Positions 8,533 through 18,274 of a stretch of DNA of 33,203 bases are shown here, in pieces. The notes under the pieces were generated by a model. It was not told the DNA's origin. It ran no database searches and saw only the letters and a program-made list of their open reading frames with translations. A program made the position numbers and the translations under genes. Source of the stretch: Leptolyngbyaceae cyanobacterium T60_A2020_046 (lineage in GTDB: Bacteria > Cyanobacteriota > Cyanobacteriia > Phormidesmidales > Phormidesmidaceae). Position 1 is the stretch's first letter; each line of letters starts with the position of its first letter. The DNA is taken from positions 1 through 33,203 of the forward strand of contig JACYME010000153.1 in assembly GCA_015272155.1 (NCBI GenBank), in the 5' to 3' direction.

Positions 8533-9417
8533 ATGAAACTGCTGATTAGCAACGATGACGGTATTTTTGCCCTCGGCATTCGCGTCTTGGCGAATACCCT
8601 CGCCGCCGCCGGGCACCACGTCACCGTGGTCTGTCCCGATCGCGAGCGATCGGCCACAGGGCACGGCCTGACCCTTCACAAACCTATCCGTGCTGAACCC
8701 GTCGCAGGCATCTTTCACCCCAGCGTGCGGGCCTGGGCGTGCTCGGGCACGCCATCAGACTGCGTCAAACTCGCGATCGGCGCACTGCTCGACCAGCCCC
8801 CAGACATGGTGCTGTCTGGCATCAACCACGGCGCTAACTTGGGCACCGATGTACTCTATTCCGGCACCGTTTCTGCTGCAATGGAAGGCGTGATTGAAGG
8901 AATGCCTGCGATCGCCCTGAGCCTGGCCAGCTTTGCCCATCAGGACTTTGTCCCCGGGGCAAAATTTGCCCAGAGCCTCATTGATACGCTGGCAAAGAAC
9001 CCTGTAGAAATGCCGCTTCTGCTCAATATCAACATCCCCCCTGTGGCTGAAGCTGACATTCAGGGCGCACGAATCACCCGTCAGGGCATTCGACGATATT
9101 TTGATTTGTTTGAAAAACGCACCGACCCTAGGGGCAAAGCCTATTATTGGTTGGCGGGAGAGGTTCTAGAAGACGTAACTGGCCTCTGTGATGGCTATGA
9201 ACCGCTCTTGGCCCAAATCCAACAACTCAGCCCCTTTACCGATTTGGTGAACGTTCCAACCGATGTGCATGCCATTCAAGCGAATTACATCACGGTGACG
9301 CCCTTGCAATACAACCTGACTTCGCTTCTGGGCCTCGACCAGCTCAACCGCTGGCAGAAACAAATTGGCGCGATTCCAGTTCATCCTGATACCTCAGAGA
9401 ATCCCGGAAAAGCGTAG
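8533..9417 (+). CDS. surE: 5'/3'-nucleotidase SurE
   Basis: The 294-residue protein from the ATG at 8533 is a member of the SurE family of metal-dependent nucleotide phosphatases that act on nucleoside 5' and 3' monophosphates in the cytosol. It opens with [11 protein letters not shown], where the Asp-Asp pair (D8, D9) binds the metal. It then shows [17 protein letters not shown] and [12 protein letters not shown], followed by [25 protein letters not shown], all core SurE signatures. A TTG at 8521 in the same frame would add four residues (MPNC), but family proteins begin at the MKxLxSNDDG block, so I use 8533. The C-terminal 50 residues are a family-typical extension. An MBL-fold gene follows on the same strand after 192 bp. 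Confidence 0.95.
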   Translation: MKLLISNDDGIFALGIRVLANTLAAAGHHVTVVCPDRERSATGHGLTLHKPIRAEPVAGIFHPSVRAWACSGTPSDCVKLAIGALLDQPPDMVLSGINHGANLGTDVLYSGTVSAAMEGVIEGMPAIALSLASFAHQDFVPGAKFAQSLIDTLAKNPVEMPLLLNINIPPVAEADIQGARITRQGIRRYFDLFEKRTDPRGKAYYWLAGEVLEDVTGLCDGYEPLLAQIQQLSPFTDLVNVPTDVHAIQANYITVTPLQYNLTSLLGLDQLNRWQKQIGAIPVHPDTSENPGKA

Positions 9418-9432
9418 AGAAGAGACGGAGCC

Positions 9433-9478
9433 CCCCTGAATCTTTTAAGAGACTTTGTAAAGATTTTCTCCAGGGCGG
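9433..9478 (+). terminator. Possible weak terminator after surE
   Basis: CCCTGAATCTTT and AAAGATTTTCTCCAGGG form an interrupted stem 15-60 bases after the surE stop. The inner arms AATCTTT and AAAGATT are exact complements. The outer part needs an asymmetric bulge, so the call is tentative. Confidence 0.35.
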
Positions 9479-9609
9479 CGATGCAGATCTATCCTGAGTC
9501 AAAGCTGAGAGGGGCCACCTCGCAAGATTTTCAATAAAATTGGGAGTAGTACCCATCGGCAGCGGGGCATATTCCACAACAGACTTGCTATTTTCGAAGC
9601 AGCACACCC

Positions 9610-10488
9610 ATGTCTGACACACAGAACCAGTTTCTGATTCGCTTCTGGGGCGTTCGGGGCAGCATCGCTTGTCCAGGGCCACAAACCGTTCGCTATGGCG
9701 GCAATACGTCCTGCCTAGAGATGCGGATCGATGGCCAGCTCCTTATCTTTGATGGGGGGACGGGGCTGAGAGTGTTAGGCATGAAGCTGCTCTCTGAAAT
9801 GCCCCTCGATGCCAAGCTCTTCTTTACGCACTCCCACTGGGATCATATTCAAGGATTTCCCTTCTTTGTGCCTGCCTTTGTTCCCGGGAACAAATTTGAA
9901 ATTTATGGCGCGATCGCACCCAACGGCTCAACGATTGAACAGCGCCTAAATGACCAGATGCTGCACCCCAACTTCCCCGTACCGCTACAAATCATGGGGG
10001 CTGACCTCAAGTTCTGTGACATTGAGGTAGGTGAAACGGTACAGGTCAAAGACATCAAAGTGGAAACGGCCCTGCTTAACCATCCTGGCGAGGCAGTGGG
10101 CTATCGCGTGAGTTGGGGGGGCAAGGTGGCCGCCTACATTAGTGACACTGAGCACTATCCCGATCGCCTCGACGAGAACGTGCTGTGGCTATCGCGGGAT
10201 GCGGACGTGATGATCTACGACGCAACCTATACCGACAGCGAATACAACAGCGAAAAATCTAGCAAGGTGGGTTGGGGACATTCCACTTGGCAAGAGGCGG
10301 TTAAGGTTGCTAAGGCGGCCAACGTAAAGCGGCTGGTCATTTTTCACCACGACCCGCTGCACAACGATGACTTCATGGATGAAGTGGCCCAAAACACGAA
10401 GGAACTGTTCCCGAATAGTGTGGTGGCCCAGGAGGGCATGGTAATCGATCTGATGGAAGCCCAGCAGCCCCCTGTGGTTCATGCTTAG
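9610..10488 (+). CDS. MBL-fold metallo-hydrolase
   Basis: The 292-residue protein carries the metallo-beta-lactamase fold motif THSHWDH at residues 73-79 (H74, H76, D78, H79). Later metal ligands are likely LLNHPGEAVGY (His), YISDTEH (Asp) and IFHHDP (His), which together fit a two-metal site. The N-terminus IRFWGVRGSIACPGPQTVRYGGNTSCLE is typical of the subgroup related to RNase Z/PhnP and cyclic-phosphodiester hydrolases found widely in cyanobacteria. Substrate cannot be told from sequence. It is cytosolic, with no signal peptide. It lies between surE and ribF on the same strand, with 192 and 158 bp spacers, so an operon is not certain. Confidence 0.9.
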   Translation: MSDTQNQFLIRFWGVRGSIACPGPQTVRYGGNTSCLEMRIDGQLLIFDGGTGLRVLGMKLLSEMPLDAKLFFTHSHWDHIQGFPFFVPAFVPGNKFEIYGAIAPNGSTIEQRLNDQMLHPNFPVPLQIMGADLKFCDIEVGETVQVKDIKVETALLNHPGEAVGYRVSWGGKVAAYISDTEHYPDRLDENVLWLSRDADVMIYDATYTDSEYNSEKSSKVGWGHSTWQEAVKVAKAANVKRLVIFHHDPLHNDDFMDEVAQNTKELFPNSVVAQEGMVIDLMEAQQPPVVHA

Positions 10489-10646
10489 CGCTGCTGCATG
10501 ATCGCCTGTCTAGTTCCAAGGTAGTGAATCGGCCTTGTCCTTATGTGGGTCAAAGCGGGATGCTCGTCGTTGCCGTTGCAGGCCGACAAGGGCGAAAAGT
10601 CATCGGCTCAAAGCGGTCTGGTTAGAACTGTGTCAAAATGTGAACC

Positions 10647-11711
10647 GTGTGGGTCACTTCTTCTCTTTCTACGGCATTTTGCCCAACGGTCGTTGCCTTG
10701 GGCAATTTTGATGGTGTTCATTGCGGGCATCAGGCGGTCATTGCGCCCGTGGTGGCGATGTCCGGGGCGATCGTGCCTGCGCGGCCAATCGCACTCTGGG
10801 GGTTTAGCGATCGCTCTGCAACCCTGCTAACAACAGAGGCTGACCCAGATGGCGGTAATCTCCGAAGGAAATCCGGTCACGATTGCCCCCTTTCGACAGT
10901 CGTGACCTTTTACCCCCATCCCCGCGAGTTTTTTTCTGGCCAGACGCGCCCGTGGCTAACTCCTCTGGATGAAAAAGCTGCCCTGTTGGAACGGCTCGGC
11001 GTGCAGCAGTTGGTGTTGTTGCCCTTTACCCCAGAGTTAGCTCAGCTTTCCGCTGAAGATTTTGTGCAAGAAATTTTGGTGAAGCGCCTCCAGGCCAAGC
11101 ACATTAGCATTGGGGCAGATTTTCGATTTGGCCATCGTCGCCAGGGCGATGCTGCGCTGCTTTGTGAGATTGCCACCCAGCACGGCATCACAATGACCGT
11201 GACTGAATTAGCCCAGGATGAGGGCGATCGCATTAGCAGTTCCCGGATTCGGCAGTCACTTTTGTCAGGGGATTTGGAAGCAGCAACGCGCCTTTTAGGG
11301 CGGCCCTATTGCCTGTATGGTCGAGTCGTGCAAGGTCAACAATTAGGCCGACAATTGGGCTTTCCGACGGCCAATCTTCAGGTTCCCCAAGATAAGTTTT
11401 TGCCACGCACGGGGGTATACAGCGTGCGGGTCTATTGCGAATCGAGCTCGTTGGGCGATCGCGCCCTGCCGGGGGTGATGAACCTCGGCACGCGTCCAAC
11501 TGTTTCGGGAACGGCGCAAACCCTCGAAGTTCACCTCCTCGATTGGCACGGCGATCTTTATGGGCAGACCCTAACCGTGGCGCTAGAGTCGTTCTTGAGA
11601 CCTGAGCAGCGCTTTGAGTCGTTGGATCACCTCAAGCACCAAATCCAAGCCGACTGTGATGCTGCCTACGCCCGACTCGGGGTGGGCGATCGCCGTGGGG
11701 TCGGGGCATGA
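10647..11711 (+). CDS. ribF: Bifunctional riboflavin kinase / FAD synthetase RibF
   Basis: The 354-residue enzyme turns riboflavin into FMN and then FAD. The N-terminal nucleotidyltransferase domain shows ALGNFDGVHCGHQAVI (residues 17-32), VVTFYPHPREFF and the SSSRIRQSL block. The C-terminal riboflavin kinase domain shows GRVVQGQQLGRQLGFPTANLQVP and GVYSVRV. The start is GTG at 10647: the peptide MWVTSSLSTAF fits the family N-terminus, and an in-frame ATG nine bases upstream is followed at once by TGA. An insertion of about 40 residues, rich in polar residues, separates the HxGH block from VVTFYPHP. Such insertions are usual in cyanobacterial RibF. A MoxR gene follows after 31 bp. Confidence 0.95.
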   Translation: MWVTSSLSTAFCPTVVALGNFDGVHCGHQAVIAPVVAMSGAIVPARPIALWGFSDRSATLLTTEADPDGGNLRRKSGHDCPLSTVVTFYPHPREFFSGQTRPWLTPLDEKAALLERLGVQQLVLLPFTPELAQLSAEDFVQEILVKRLQAKHISIGADFRFGHRRQGDAALLCEIATQHGITMTVTELAQDEGDRISSSRIRQSLLSGDLEAATRLLGRPYCLYGRVVQGQQLGRQLGFPTANLQVPQDKFLPRTGVYSVRVYCESSSLGDRALPGVMNLGTRPTVSGTAQTLEVHLLDWHGDLYGQTLTVALESFLRPEQRFESLDHLKHQIQADCDAAYARLGVGDRRGVGA

Positions 11712-11742
11712 TAGGCCTATTCAACCGCAGGAAATCAGGATT

Positions 11743-12651
11743 ATGGGCGATCGCGTAACGCTACTGCTCGATAACTTAAGTAAAACCGTCGTCGGCAAGG
11801 AGGACGCAATTCGCCTGGTGCTGGTGGCGCTTTTTTCAGGTGGTCATGCTCTCCTCGAAGACGTGCCAGGGGTCGGAAAAACCTTGCTCGCCAAATCCCT
11901 TGCCCGCTGCATTGACGGCAATTTCCAGCGGATTCAATGTACCCCAGACCTCCTGCCGACAGATATTACGGGCACAAACATCTGGAACCCCAGTTCCGGC
12001 GAATTTCAGTTTATGCCGGGGCCGGTGTTTGCCCACGTGCTGCTGGCAGACGAAATCAACCGCGCCACGCCGCGCACCCAGTCGGCCTTGTTGGAGGTGA
12101 TGGAGGAACATCAGGTGACGCTAGATGGGGTGTCGCGTCCTGTGCCGTCACCTTTTTTTGCGATCGCCACCCAAAACCCCGTGGAATATCAGGGCACCTT
12201 TCCGCTGCCCGAAGCCCAGATGGATCGCTTCGCCCTGTCCTTTTCCCTCGGCTACCCCTCAGAGGCTGAAGAGTTAAACATGCTCCAACGCCTCAAAGCA
12301 CCCGTCCGTCCCGAGGATTTGCAACCCTGCATCACCCCCGAGGAGGTTGCAGAGATTCAGCACCAGTGCGCCCAAGTGCACGTGGAAGACAGTGTTCAGC
12401 GTTATTTGTTGGCACTGGTGCGCGCTACCCGTAGCCATCCAGATATTACCCTGGGCGTCAGCCCACGCGGAGCGGTTTCGCTCCATCGGGCGGCCCAAGC
12501 TTTTGCATTTTTGAGCGATCGCGACTATGTGATCCCCGACGATATCAAACACCTCGCGCCCTATGTCTTGGCCCATCGCCTGATTCCGGCGGGGGGACAT
12601 CAGGCGAGTACCCTGATCAGCGCGCTACTAGATGCAGTGCCAGTGCCCTGA
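11743..12651 (+). CDS. MoxR-family AAA+ ATPase
   Basis: The 302-residue protein is a MoxR-type AAA+ ATPase. Walker A is VPGVGKT at residues 41-47. Walker B follows as VLLADEINRA, with the sensor region SALLEVMEEHQVTLDG and FAIATQNPVEYQGTFPLPEAQMDRF, which is diagnostic for the family. The C-terminal lid domain (about 200-302) has SPRGAVSLHRAAQAFAFLSDRDYV. Family members act as chaperones that insert cofactors or assemble complexes, usually with a VWA-domain partner. None is seen here. The ATG at 11743 is preceded by AGGA. The frame is open 43 codons further up, but this overlaps ribF. Spacing to ribF is 31 bp, so the two are probably co-transcribed. Confidence 0.9.
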   Translation: MGDRVTLLLDNLSKTVVGKEDAIRLVLVALFSGGHALLEDVPGVGKTLLAKSLARCIDGNFQRIQCTPDLLPTDITGTNIWNPSSGEFQFMPGPVFAHVLLADEINRATPRTQSALLEVMEEHQVTLDGVSRPVPSPFFAIATQNPVEYQGTFPLPEAQMDRFALSFSLGYPSEAEELNMLQRLKAPVRPEDLQPCITPEEVAEIQHQCAQVHVEDSVQRYLLALVRATRSHPDITLGVSPRGAVSLHRAAQAFAFLSDRDYVIPDDIKHLAPYVLAHRLIPAGGHQASTLISALLDAVPVP

Positions 12652-13077
12652 TGGGCCATCGCCTAAGGACGCCGCCTTGAACCGTAGTAACCCTTGCCCC
12701 GTGCATCTGAGCGATGGCCAACGTCAGTTTGGGTAAGCCATTGGCCCGTATTTTTTCTCCTGGGGAGAGGTGTTCGCAGGACGGGGTGGTGAAATCCAGC
12801 GGCAAACCCACCCCTGGCCCCTCCGAGGCGGGGAAAGCCTCGGGCAAAGAATCGGTCTTACGCAATTGAGGACTTAACCCGAACTCAGGTTATGGCCAAT
12901 CATGGGCATACTTGCGCCGCCCTCTACTCGCCCTTTCCCGGAACGGAAAAAGGACTGCAACCCAGAAGCCCCTTCTTCCAATTCCAAAACGGGAGAAGGG
13001 GCTGAGGGCTGAGGTGTAACTGCAAAGGATGCTCCCAATGATTCCTTGGCGGAAGTGAAGGGAAGCGTAAGTCGAAC
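12652..13077. other. Convergent moxR-pepA spacer, 426 bp, with hairpins
   Basis: No gene is supported here. The spacer contains a 7-bp stem-loop CCGAGGC / GCCTCGG (12823-12829 and 12837-12843), the AGCCCCTTCT hairpin at 12967-13003, and a near-exact direct repeat CGAACTCAGG(T/C)TA at 12880 and 13073. The second copy includes the pepA stop codon. Confidence 0.6.
12967..13003. repeat. Hairpin of the AGCCCCTTCT / AGAAGGGGCT kind
   Basis: Exact 10-bp arms lie at 12967-12976 and 12994-13003. The inner bases TCC/GGG extend the stem with one mismatch. This motif, together with the following GAGGGCTGAGG, resembles intergenic repeats common in filamentous cyanobacteria. It may end transcripts of moxR, pepA or both, though no long T-run follows. 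Confidence 0.55.
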
Positions 13078-14553
13078 TCAGGCTAGTACCCACTGCACCA
13101 GCGTACGGACACCATAGCCCGTTGCGCCGGGGCTGTTGTAGCCGTCTTCTTTGTCATTCCAAACGGGGCCAGCAATGTCAATATGAGCCCAGGGTGTTTC
13201 CGTCACAAACTGTTTCAGGAAGAGTGCCGCTGTGATCGCGCCCCCCATCCGTGGCCCAGTGTTTTTCATGTCTGCCACAAGGGACTTCATGCCCTCGAAG
13301 TATTTTTCTTCGAGGGGCATTTGCCAGACTTTTTCACCAGCAATTTCAGCGGCTTGGGTAAGCTCCTGAGATAAGGCTGCTTGGGGACTCCACAGGCCAG
13401 CAATGTCATCCCCTAGGGCAACCATGCAGGCTCCGGTGAGGGTGGCAAGATCCACGATCGCATCTACCCCCAACTTTTCTGCAAAGACCAGCGCATCGGC
13501 CAGGGTCAGCCGCCCCTCGGCATCGGTGTTATTCACCTCAATGGTTTTGCCATTGGAAGCAGTGAGAATATCGCCAGGGCGCATGGCCCGCCCGCTGATC
13601 ATGTTTTCGGTGGCGGCACTGATGAAATGCACTTCAACATCGGGCTTGATTTGCGCGATCGCCTTTGCGGCTCCTAGGGTTGCGGCAGCACCGCCCATGT
13701 CAAACTTCATCATTTCGATCATGCTGCCTGCCCCGGCTTTGATGTTGAGCCCGCCGGAGTCAAAGGTTAGCCCCTTGCCAACGATCGCGACCTTGCGGCG
13801 CGGGGTACTTTCTGGTCGATAGGTGAGGTGAATAAACTTCGGTGGCAGGTCAGAGGCTTGGGCGACGCCTAGGTATGCACCCATGCCGAGGCGATCGCAC
13901 GCTTCCTTTTCGAGGATTTCGACCTCAATCCCGTGATCGCGGGCAATGTCCTCCGCCGTTTCTGCCAGCTTGGCCGGAGTCACCACATTCGGTGGTGCCG
14001 CGACCAATTCTCGAGCCAAGATGACGCCATCGCAAATCTGGCGAGCCCGCTGTAAAGCTGCACCCTGGTTCCCTAGCCCGAGTAGATCAATGCGCTCGAC
14101 CTGGAAACTGCCCTCAGCCCTTTCGGACTTAAAGCGCGTGTCTTCGTATAGCGCGAGGGTCGCGCCCTCTGCGATCGCCTGCGCACTTAGGTCAGCATTG
14201 TCATGCCACACCGGCAGTTGAATGCCTAAGGTTTTGCACTTTTCACGCTTTGCTAACCGTGCTGCCGCTGCCCCGGCCCGACGAAGTCCATCGAGGGTGA
14301 GGGTGTCTAAATCACCCAGCCCTAGCAGCGCCACTTTACGCACCGGGCTATTGCTCCCGACCCGAATCACCGCTGTTGTTCCGGGCTGGGCTTTAAACTC
14401 AGCTTCTTCGATGAGTTCTTCAACCAAGCCTGAAAACTGTGTATTGAGGTCAGCTAAACCTCCGGAGAGGGGGAGGTCTGCGGGGGTGACCCCAATCGCG
14501 AGGCAACTACCTTCCCAGGACAGAGCTTGTTTGTCTGAGGATTGAACGTCCAT
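13078..14553 (-). CDS. pepA: Leucyl aminopeptidase (M17 family)
   Basis: The protein has 491 residues from the ATG at 14553. The open frame continues 49 codons upstream without homology-like sequence, so the MDVQSSDKQ start is preferred. It is a dizinc cytosolic exopeptidase that removes N-terminal residues from peptides. The M17 signature [14 protein letters not shown] is present. The metal and catalytic region [36 protein letters not shown] shows the conserved Lys and Asp residues. The C-terminal block [38 protein letters not shown] is also typical, followed by [11 protein letters not shown]. The N-terminal regulatory domain covers about residues 1-170. The gene stands alone on the minus strand. 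Confidence 0.95.
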   Translation of the reverse strand: MDVQSSDKQALSWEGSCLAIGVTPADLPLSGGLADLNTQFSGLVEELIEEAEFKAQPGTTAVIRVGSNSPVRKVALLGLGDLDTLTLDGLRRAGAAAARLAKREKCKTLGIQLPVWHDNADLSAQAIAEGATLALYEDTRFKSERAEGSFQVERIDLLGLGNQGAALQRARQICDGVILARELVAAPPNVVTPAKLAETAEDIARDHGIEVEILEKEACDRLGMGAYLGVAQASDLPPKFIHLTYRPESTPRRKVAIVGKGLTFDSGGLNIKAGAGSMIEMMKFDMGGAAATLGAAKAIAQIKPDVEVHFISAATENMISGRAMRPGDILTASNGKTIEVNNTDAEGRLTLADALVFAEKLGVDAIVDLATLTGACMVALGDDIAGLWSPQAALSQELTQAAEIAGEKVWQMPLEEKYFEGMKSLVADMKNTGPRMGGAITAALFLKQFVTETPWAHIDIAGPVWNDKEDGYNSPGATGYGVRTLVQWVLA

Positions 14554-15043
14554 GTAATCCGAGGTACGAGAACAAGTTACAAAAATACTACTTTTTAGAG
14601 AGGTGGGATGGGCATTCCTCCCAAAGGCATCGAGCATTTTGGGACAATTTCTGCGGATCAATGTGTGACGCCCCAACCGCGCCGCTTGCTCAGTGCGCAT
14701 TGCGATCGCAACACCAAAAATTGGGCGTTGCGGATTTACAGAATGAAACCCGCGATCGCGATGTCCAGCCCCATCTGCCCGTGTCTTCAGTCAATGATGA
14801 AGAATGGGCAACCCAATTTATGGAGATGAGTCAGGGTCGGGTTTGAGGATGTTCGATCTGCCAGAAGTGCCCTAACGAAACTCCCAGGTCGCCTGAGGAA
14901 AACCACAGAACCACTGAAATCGCCACAAGCCTCTCTATCCATTATGCCAAGCCCATCAGTACCGGCTGAATTGGCGGTCTTAGGATTGTCGAACAAGCGA
15001 TGACCCAGCAAGGCGATCTCGACTTCCCCTCGCACAACGTGCC
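14554..15043. other. Gene-free spacer, 490 bp, upstream of pepA
   Basis: The right end abuts the kinase stop at 15044, and the pepA promoter should lie near 14554-14650. HIP1 octamers occur near 14702 and 14752. A plus-strand frame ending at 14846 gives a protein-like tail ([20 protein letters not shown]) but has no believable start. No RNA gene or strong hairpin was seen. Confidence 0.4.
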
Positions 15044-16672
15044 TTAACGCATTAGACCCCGTTTGCCATTGGGATAAATCGTGGCCCAATTCGTCCGCGC
15101 CATTGCAAGCTGATCATCCGTCACCCTTGCCCCAGTCAAGTCCGCACCACAGAGGTTTGCGCCCTTAAGATTCGCTTGGTTGAGGGAGGCATAGCTGAGA
15201 TCTGCACCCCGGAAATCTGCATCTTGGAGATTGGCATTGCTGAAATAGGCCCGACCAAGATTGGCGCTGCGAAAGGTCGCCTGGGACAGATCCGCCCGCC
15301 CAAAATTTGCCCCTGACAAGTCTGAATTTTGAAAATTCGCCTTCTGAAGCTTCGCCTGGGTCAGATTCACCCCGCTGAGGATGGTCTTTTGCAAGTCCAG
15401 CAGGGTTAGGGTGTACATCGAGAAGTCGCGCCGCCCCTTAGCATAGGCCGTTTTGACCTGATCTGCCGTGAGTTTGCCGCCGCGTCCCCCAGACGTTTTT
15501 CCCCCCGATTGCATCCTAATGGCACTGCGTCTGCTTCCGTTGCGGGAATAGTCTGTACCGGCGGCGGGGGAGGTGCGGGTGGTGGCCCGCTCCCGGCGGG
15601 CTCGAATCGCCGCTGCCATTCGCGAAATTGAAGACGCTTTATCTTCTGAGGAATTCGCGTTATCCCGAAACTGTTCGTAGGCGCTGGGGCCTGGTTGGCC
15701 CGGTGGCGGATCTGTCGCGCGACCGTTGGGGCCATTTGGCACAAAGGACATGTTTTGAGCCAAGCTTTCCATGTAAGGCTCAAGGTCAAGGTCGCGCAGC
15801 ACGGCTTCGACGCCCTGATAGCGATGCCGAACTGAAATTTCAAGGAGTTTTTGCAGAACTCCTGCGAAATGTTCGCTAATTTGAACGCGATCGCGCCACA
15901 GCATTTCCCCCGTCGTTGGGTCGTAGGACAAATCTTTGGGCGAATACCCGGTGAGGAGGTAAATACAGGTCACGCCGAGGGCGTAGAGATCACTGGCATA
16001 GACCGGGCGCATCGCCATCTGCTCGGGCGGGGCATAGCCCGGTGTGCCAATGGCGTAGGCCGTTAGGGCCGTCTGATCAGAACTGCTGGCCTTCGTGGGG
16101 TTGACTTTATCTTTTACCGCGCCAAAATCAATGAGCACCAGCTTTTTGTCTTCTTCGCGGCGAATGATGTTCGCTGGTTTGATATCGCGGTGAATGACCT
16201 GATTATTGTGGATGTACTGCACAATGGGCAGGGCCTCGCTGAGGAACTGCTTCACCCCAGCTTCGCTAAATGGCCCCCCTTGCTTCACCTCTTGTTGGAG
16301 GGTGTTGCCGTTGATAAATTCTTGAACCAGGTAAAATTCTTGATTTGTTTCAAAATAGTCGAGTAGCCGAGGCAGTTGCGGGTGGTTGCCGATTTTACCG
16401 AGGATTTTGGCTTCCCGCTGAAAGAGGTCGCGGGCCATGTCGAGTACATGGGGCGCATCTGCGGATGGGCGGAGTTGTTTAATGACGCAGGGGGGGTGTC
16501 CTGGAAGCGATTCATCGCGGGCTAAAAAGGTCGCGCCAAATCCACCCCGGCCCAAGGCCCGTAATGCACGGTAGCGATCGCGCAGGAGTAAACTTGCACC
16601 ACAAGCCTGACAGTGTGATACACGGGGAGGATTTTTAGGCTTGGGACAATCTAGATTAATGCAGTAACTCAT
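15044..16672 (-). CDS. SpkB-like serine/threonine protein kinase with zinc-ribbon and pentapeptide repeats
   Basis: The 542-residue protein has three parts. Residues 1-25 form a small zinc ribbon with Cys4, Cys9, Cys21 and Cys24 (CINLDC and CQAC). Residues 34-300 are a Hanks-type kinase: glycine loop GRGGFG 41-46, Lys65, catalytic loop HRDIKPAN from 161, DFG 182-184 and APPE 214-217. A Pro/Ser/Arg-rich linker follows to about 400. Residues 424-515 hold about 18 pentapeptide repeats of the A(D/N)Lxx type, which form a right-handed beta helix. This layout, including the N-terminal Cys motif, matches Synechocystis SpkB, a kinase tied to oxidative stress. The orthology is inferred. All residues needed for activity are present. 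Substrate is unknown, and the protein is probably soluble. Confidence 0.9.
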   Translation of the reverse strand: MSYCINLDCPKPKNPPRVSHCQACGASLLLRDRYRALRALGRGGFGATFLARDESLPGHPPCVIKQLRPSADAPHVLDMARDLFQREAKILGKIGNHPQLPRLLDYFETNQEFYLVQEFINGNTLQQEVKQGGPFSEAGVKQFLSEALPIVQYIHNNQVIHRDIKPANIIRREEDKKLVLIDFGAVKDKVNPTKASSSDQTALTAYAIGTPGYAPPEQMAMRPVYASDLYALGVTCIYLLTGYSPKDLSYDPTTGEMLWRDRVQISEHFAGVLQKLLEISVRHRYQGVEAVLRDLDLEPYMESLAQNMSFVPNGPNGRATDPPPGQPGPSAYEQFRDNANSSEDKASSISRMAAAIRARRERATTRTSPAAGTDYSRNGSRRSAIRMQSGGKTSGGRGGKLTADQVKTAYAKGRRDFSMYTLTLLDLQKTILSGVNLTQAKLQKANFQNSDLSGANFGRADLSQATFRSANLGRAYFSNANLQDADFRGADLSYASLNQANLKGANLCGADLTGARVTDDQLAMARTNWATIYPNGKRGLMR

Positions 16673-17144
16673 CGCGACCCAGCGTGCAGTGATATACCCG
16701 CGTGACCTTTACAACGCTTCGTTGCCAGCGAGGCGGTGACGGCAGAAACGTGCGAAGCTCCTCTTGTCACCATGCTAACCACTTAGCCTGAAAATGCGCT
16801 TCTGTGAGCAATCCGACGACTCTGTTCTCGCAGTATTGCCACATTACTCCAATTATTCCCACCTTCGCAGAGGGGTTTCATGCCCTTTCCGAGATAAAAG
16901 TCGTGAAGAGTTGTTGAACGCACAAAGGGAACAACGGTTGCTTCTGTATTTTCACGAAATTAAGTTCACTCAGGAATCCTAATTTCCGTATTTTTTCAGG
17001 GAAACCTCAATCTCTGTCACCTTCTGAGAGGCTCTGGCTTGGGCAGGGGGAAACGTGCGATCGCGGGAGCTATGTTCCACGGTCGGTTCACGCCGCCCCA
17101 TGCCGCCACAGGATGCCCCGATGCCCGATCGGATTGCGCATCCG
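16673..17144. other. Gene-free spacer, 472 bp
   Basis: The stretch lies upstream of the kinase (starts 16672) and just beyond the tsaD stop (17145). Its right part is the 3' flank of tsaD. A 62-codon plus-strand frame (16794-16982) was considered and not accepted. I see no tRNA or strong terminator. Confidence 0.4.
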
Positions 17145-18221
17145 TTACCGGACGGTGGCGCGATCGCCAGCATCCTGCATCGAATAAAGCGTCATAACAT
17201 CACCCAACATCATGCGTGACCGAGCGCCCAGATCGAAGGAAGACTGATGCCCCTGCTGGAAGTGATCCGCCGCTGCCGCCGCGATCATGGCGGCGTTGTC
17301 TGTGCAATATTTCATCGGGGGAAACAGGACGCGAATGCCGTGGGCTGCCGCTGCCTCGGTCAACTGCTGGCGTAGGCCCCGGTTGGCGGCGACCCCACCC
17401 CCCACTGCAATGGTGGTAAGGCCGTGGTCGATCGCGCAAGTCAATGCTCGTTTGGTGAGCGATCGCACCACCGCCGCCTGAAAACTTGCCGCCAAATCTT
17501 CCAACGGTAAGGGATCCACGCCTTTGGCCTCCAGGGATTCAACCAACCGCAATACTGCGGTTTTCAGGCCGCTAAAGCTTGAATCATAGGGATGGAAGCC
17601 CCCTTCCGGCAGCGAAATATTGCCCTCCGGGAGCGGAAAGGCTTTGGGATCTCCCGTCGCCGCCAGCCGATCAATCACAGGCCCGCCAGGATATCCCAAC
17701 CCCATCAGCCGAGCCACCTTATCAAAGGCTTCGCCCGCAGCATCATCGCGGGTTTTCCCGAGGGTCACATAATCGCCGCAGCCCTTCACGTGAATCAGAC
17801 TCGTATGCCCGCCGGAGACAAGTAAGCAGAGGAACGGCGGTTCTAGTGTGGGTTCACTTAAATAGGAGGCGTAAATATGCCCTTCGAGATGGTGAATTCC
17901 CAGGAAGGGCTTGTGGTGTAGCATGGCCAGAGTTTTGCCCGCCGTCAGCCCTACCATCAGCGCGCCCACCAAGCCAGGGGCGCAAGTGGCGGCAATGCCG
18001 TCGATCGCGCTCCAGCCTAGTCCGGCCTCTTGCAGGGCCGCCTCTACGACTGCGCCCAGATTTTCCACATGGGCGCGGGAGGCCATCTCGGGCACGACGC
18101 CGCCATAGCGACGATGCAGATCAATCTGAGAAGCGACCACATTACTGAGGACGGTGCGATCGCGAACTACCGCCGCCGCCGTCTCATCACAACTGGTTTC
18201 CAGGGCAAGAATCGTGGGCAT
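17145..18221 (-). CDS. tsaD: tRNA N6-adenosine threonylcarbamoyltransferase TsaD
   Basis: The 358-residue protein completes the t6A modification at A37 of ANN-decoding tRNAs by transferring threonylcarbamoyl from TC-AMP, together with TsaB and TsaE. The iron-binding motif HLEGH is at residues 111-115. The N-terminus [16 protein letters not shown] is the ASKHA phosphate-1 block. [30 protein letters not shown] and [19 protein letters not shown], together with the late [15 protein letters not shown] and [17 protein letters not shown] blocks, are all diagnostic. The length is normal. It diverges from psaF across 172 bp, so its promoter must share that short spacer. Confidence 0.97.
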   Translation of the reverse strand: MPTILALETSCDETAAAVVRDRTVLSNVVASQIDLHRRYGGVVPEMASRAHVENLGAVVEAALQEAGLGWSAIDGIAATCAPGLVGALMVGLTAGKTLAMLHHKPFLGIHHLEGHIYASYLSEPTLEPPFLCLLVSGGHTSLIHVKGCGDYVTLGKTRDDAAGEAFDKVARLMGLGYPGGPVIDRLAATGDPKAFPLPEGNISLPEGGFHPYDSSFSGLKTAVLRLVESLEAKGVDPLPLEDLAASFQAAVVRSLTKRALTCAIDHGLTTIAVGGGVAANRGLRQQLTEAAAAHGIRVLFPPMKYCTDNAAMIAAAAADHFQQGHQSSFDLGARSRMMLGDVMTLYSMQDAGDRATVR

Positions 18222-18238
18222 TTACAAAACGCTGCAAA
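18221..18238 (+). promoter_or_regulatory. HLR1-like site (RpaB type) upstream of psaF
   Basis: TTTACAAA (18221-18228), then two bases, then GCTGCAAA (18231-18238). The HLR1 consensus is two (G/T)TTACA(T/A)(T/A) repeats with a two-base gap. The first copy fits fully and the second at 6 of 8 positions. RpaB control of photosystem I genes through HLR1 is established in model cyanobacteria. Here the site lies about 80 bp upstream of the predicted start point and touches the tsaD start codon. Confidence 0.45.
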
Positions 18239-18274
18239 TAACTTTGAGAGATGTAAACCCCGCACCAGCTTTGC

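Noticed and set aside
10755-10905. Polar insertion in RibF between HxGH and VVTFYPHP
   Set aside because: At first it looked like a foreign insertion, but cyanobacterial RibF proteins commonly have such an insertion and the frame is intact.
12617-12865. 82-codon minus-strand frame between moxR and pepA
   Set aside because: It overlaps the moxR 3' end antisense, has low-complexity composition and contains the 7-bp hairpin. It is most likely non-coding.
14661-14846. 61-codon plus-strand frame upstream of pepA, ending EEWATQFMEMSQGRV
   Set aside because: The acidic tail looks like a protein, but the first half does not, and no start or ribosome site is convincing. It may be a decayed remnant.
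16794-16982. 62-codon plus-strand frame in the kinase-tsaD spacer
   Set aside because: There is no ribosome site and no recognisable domain. The C-terminal segment is protein-like, but this is not enough.
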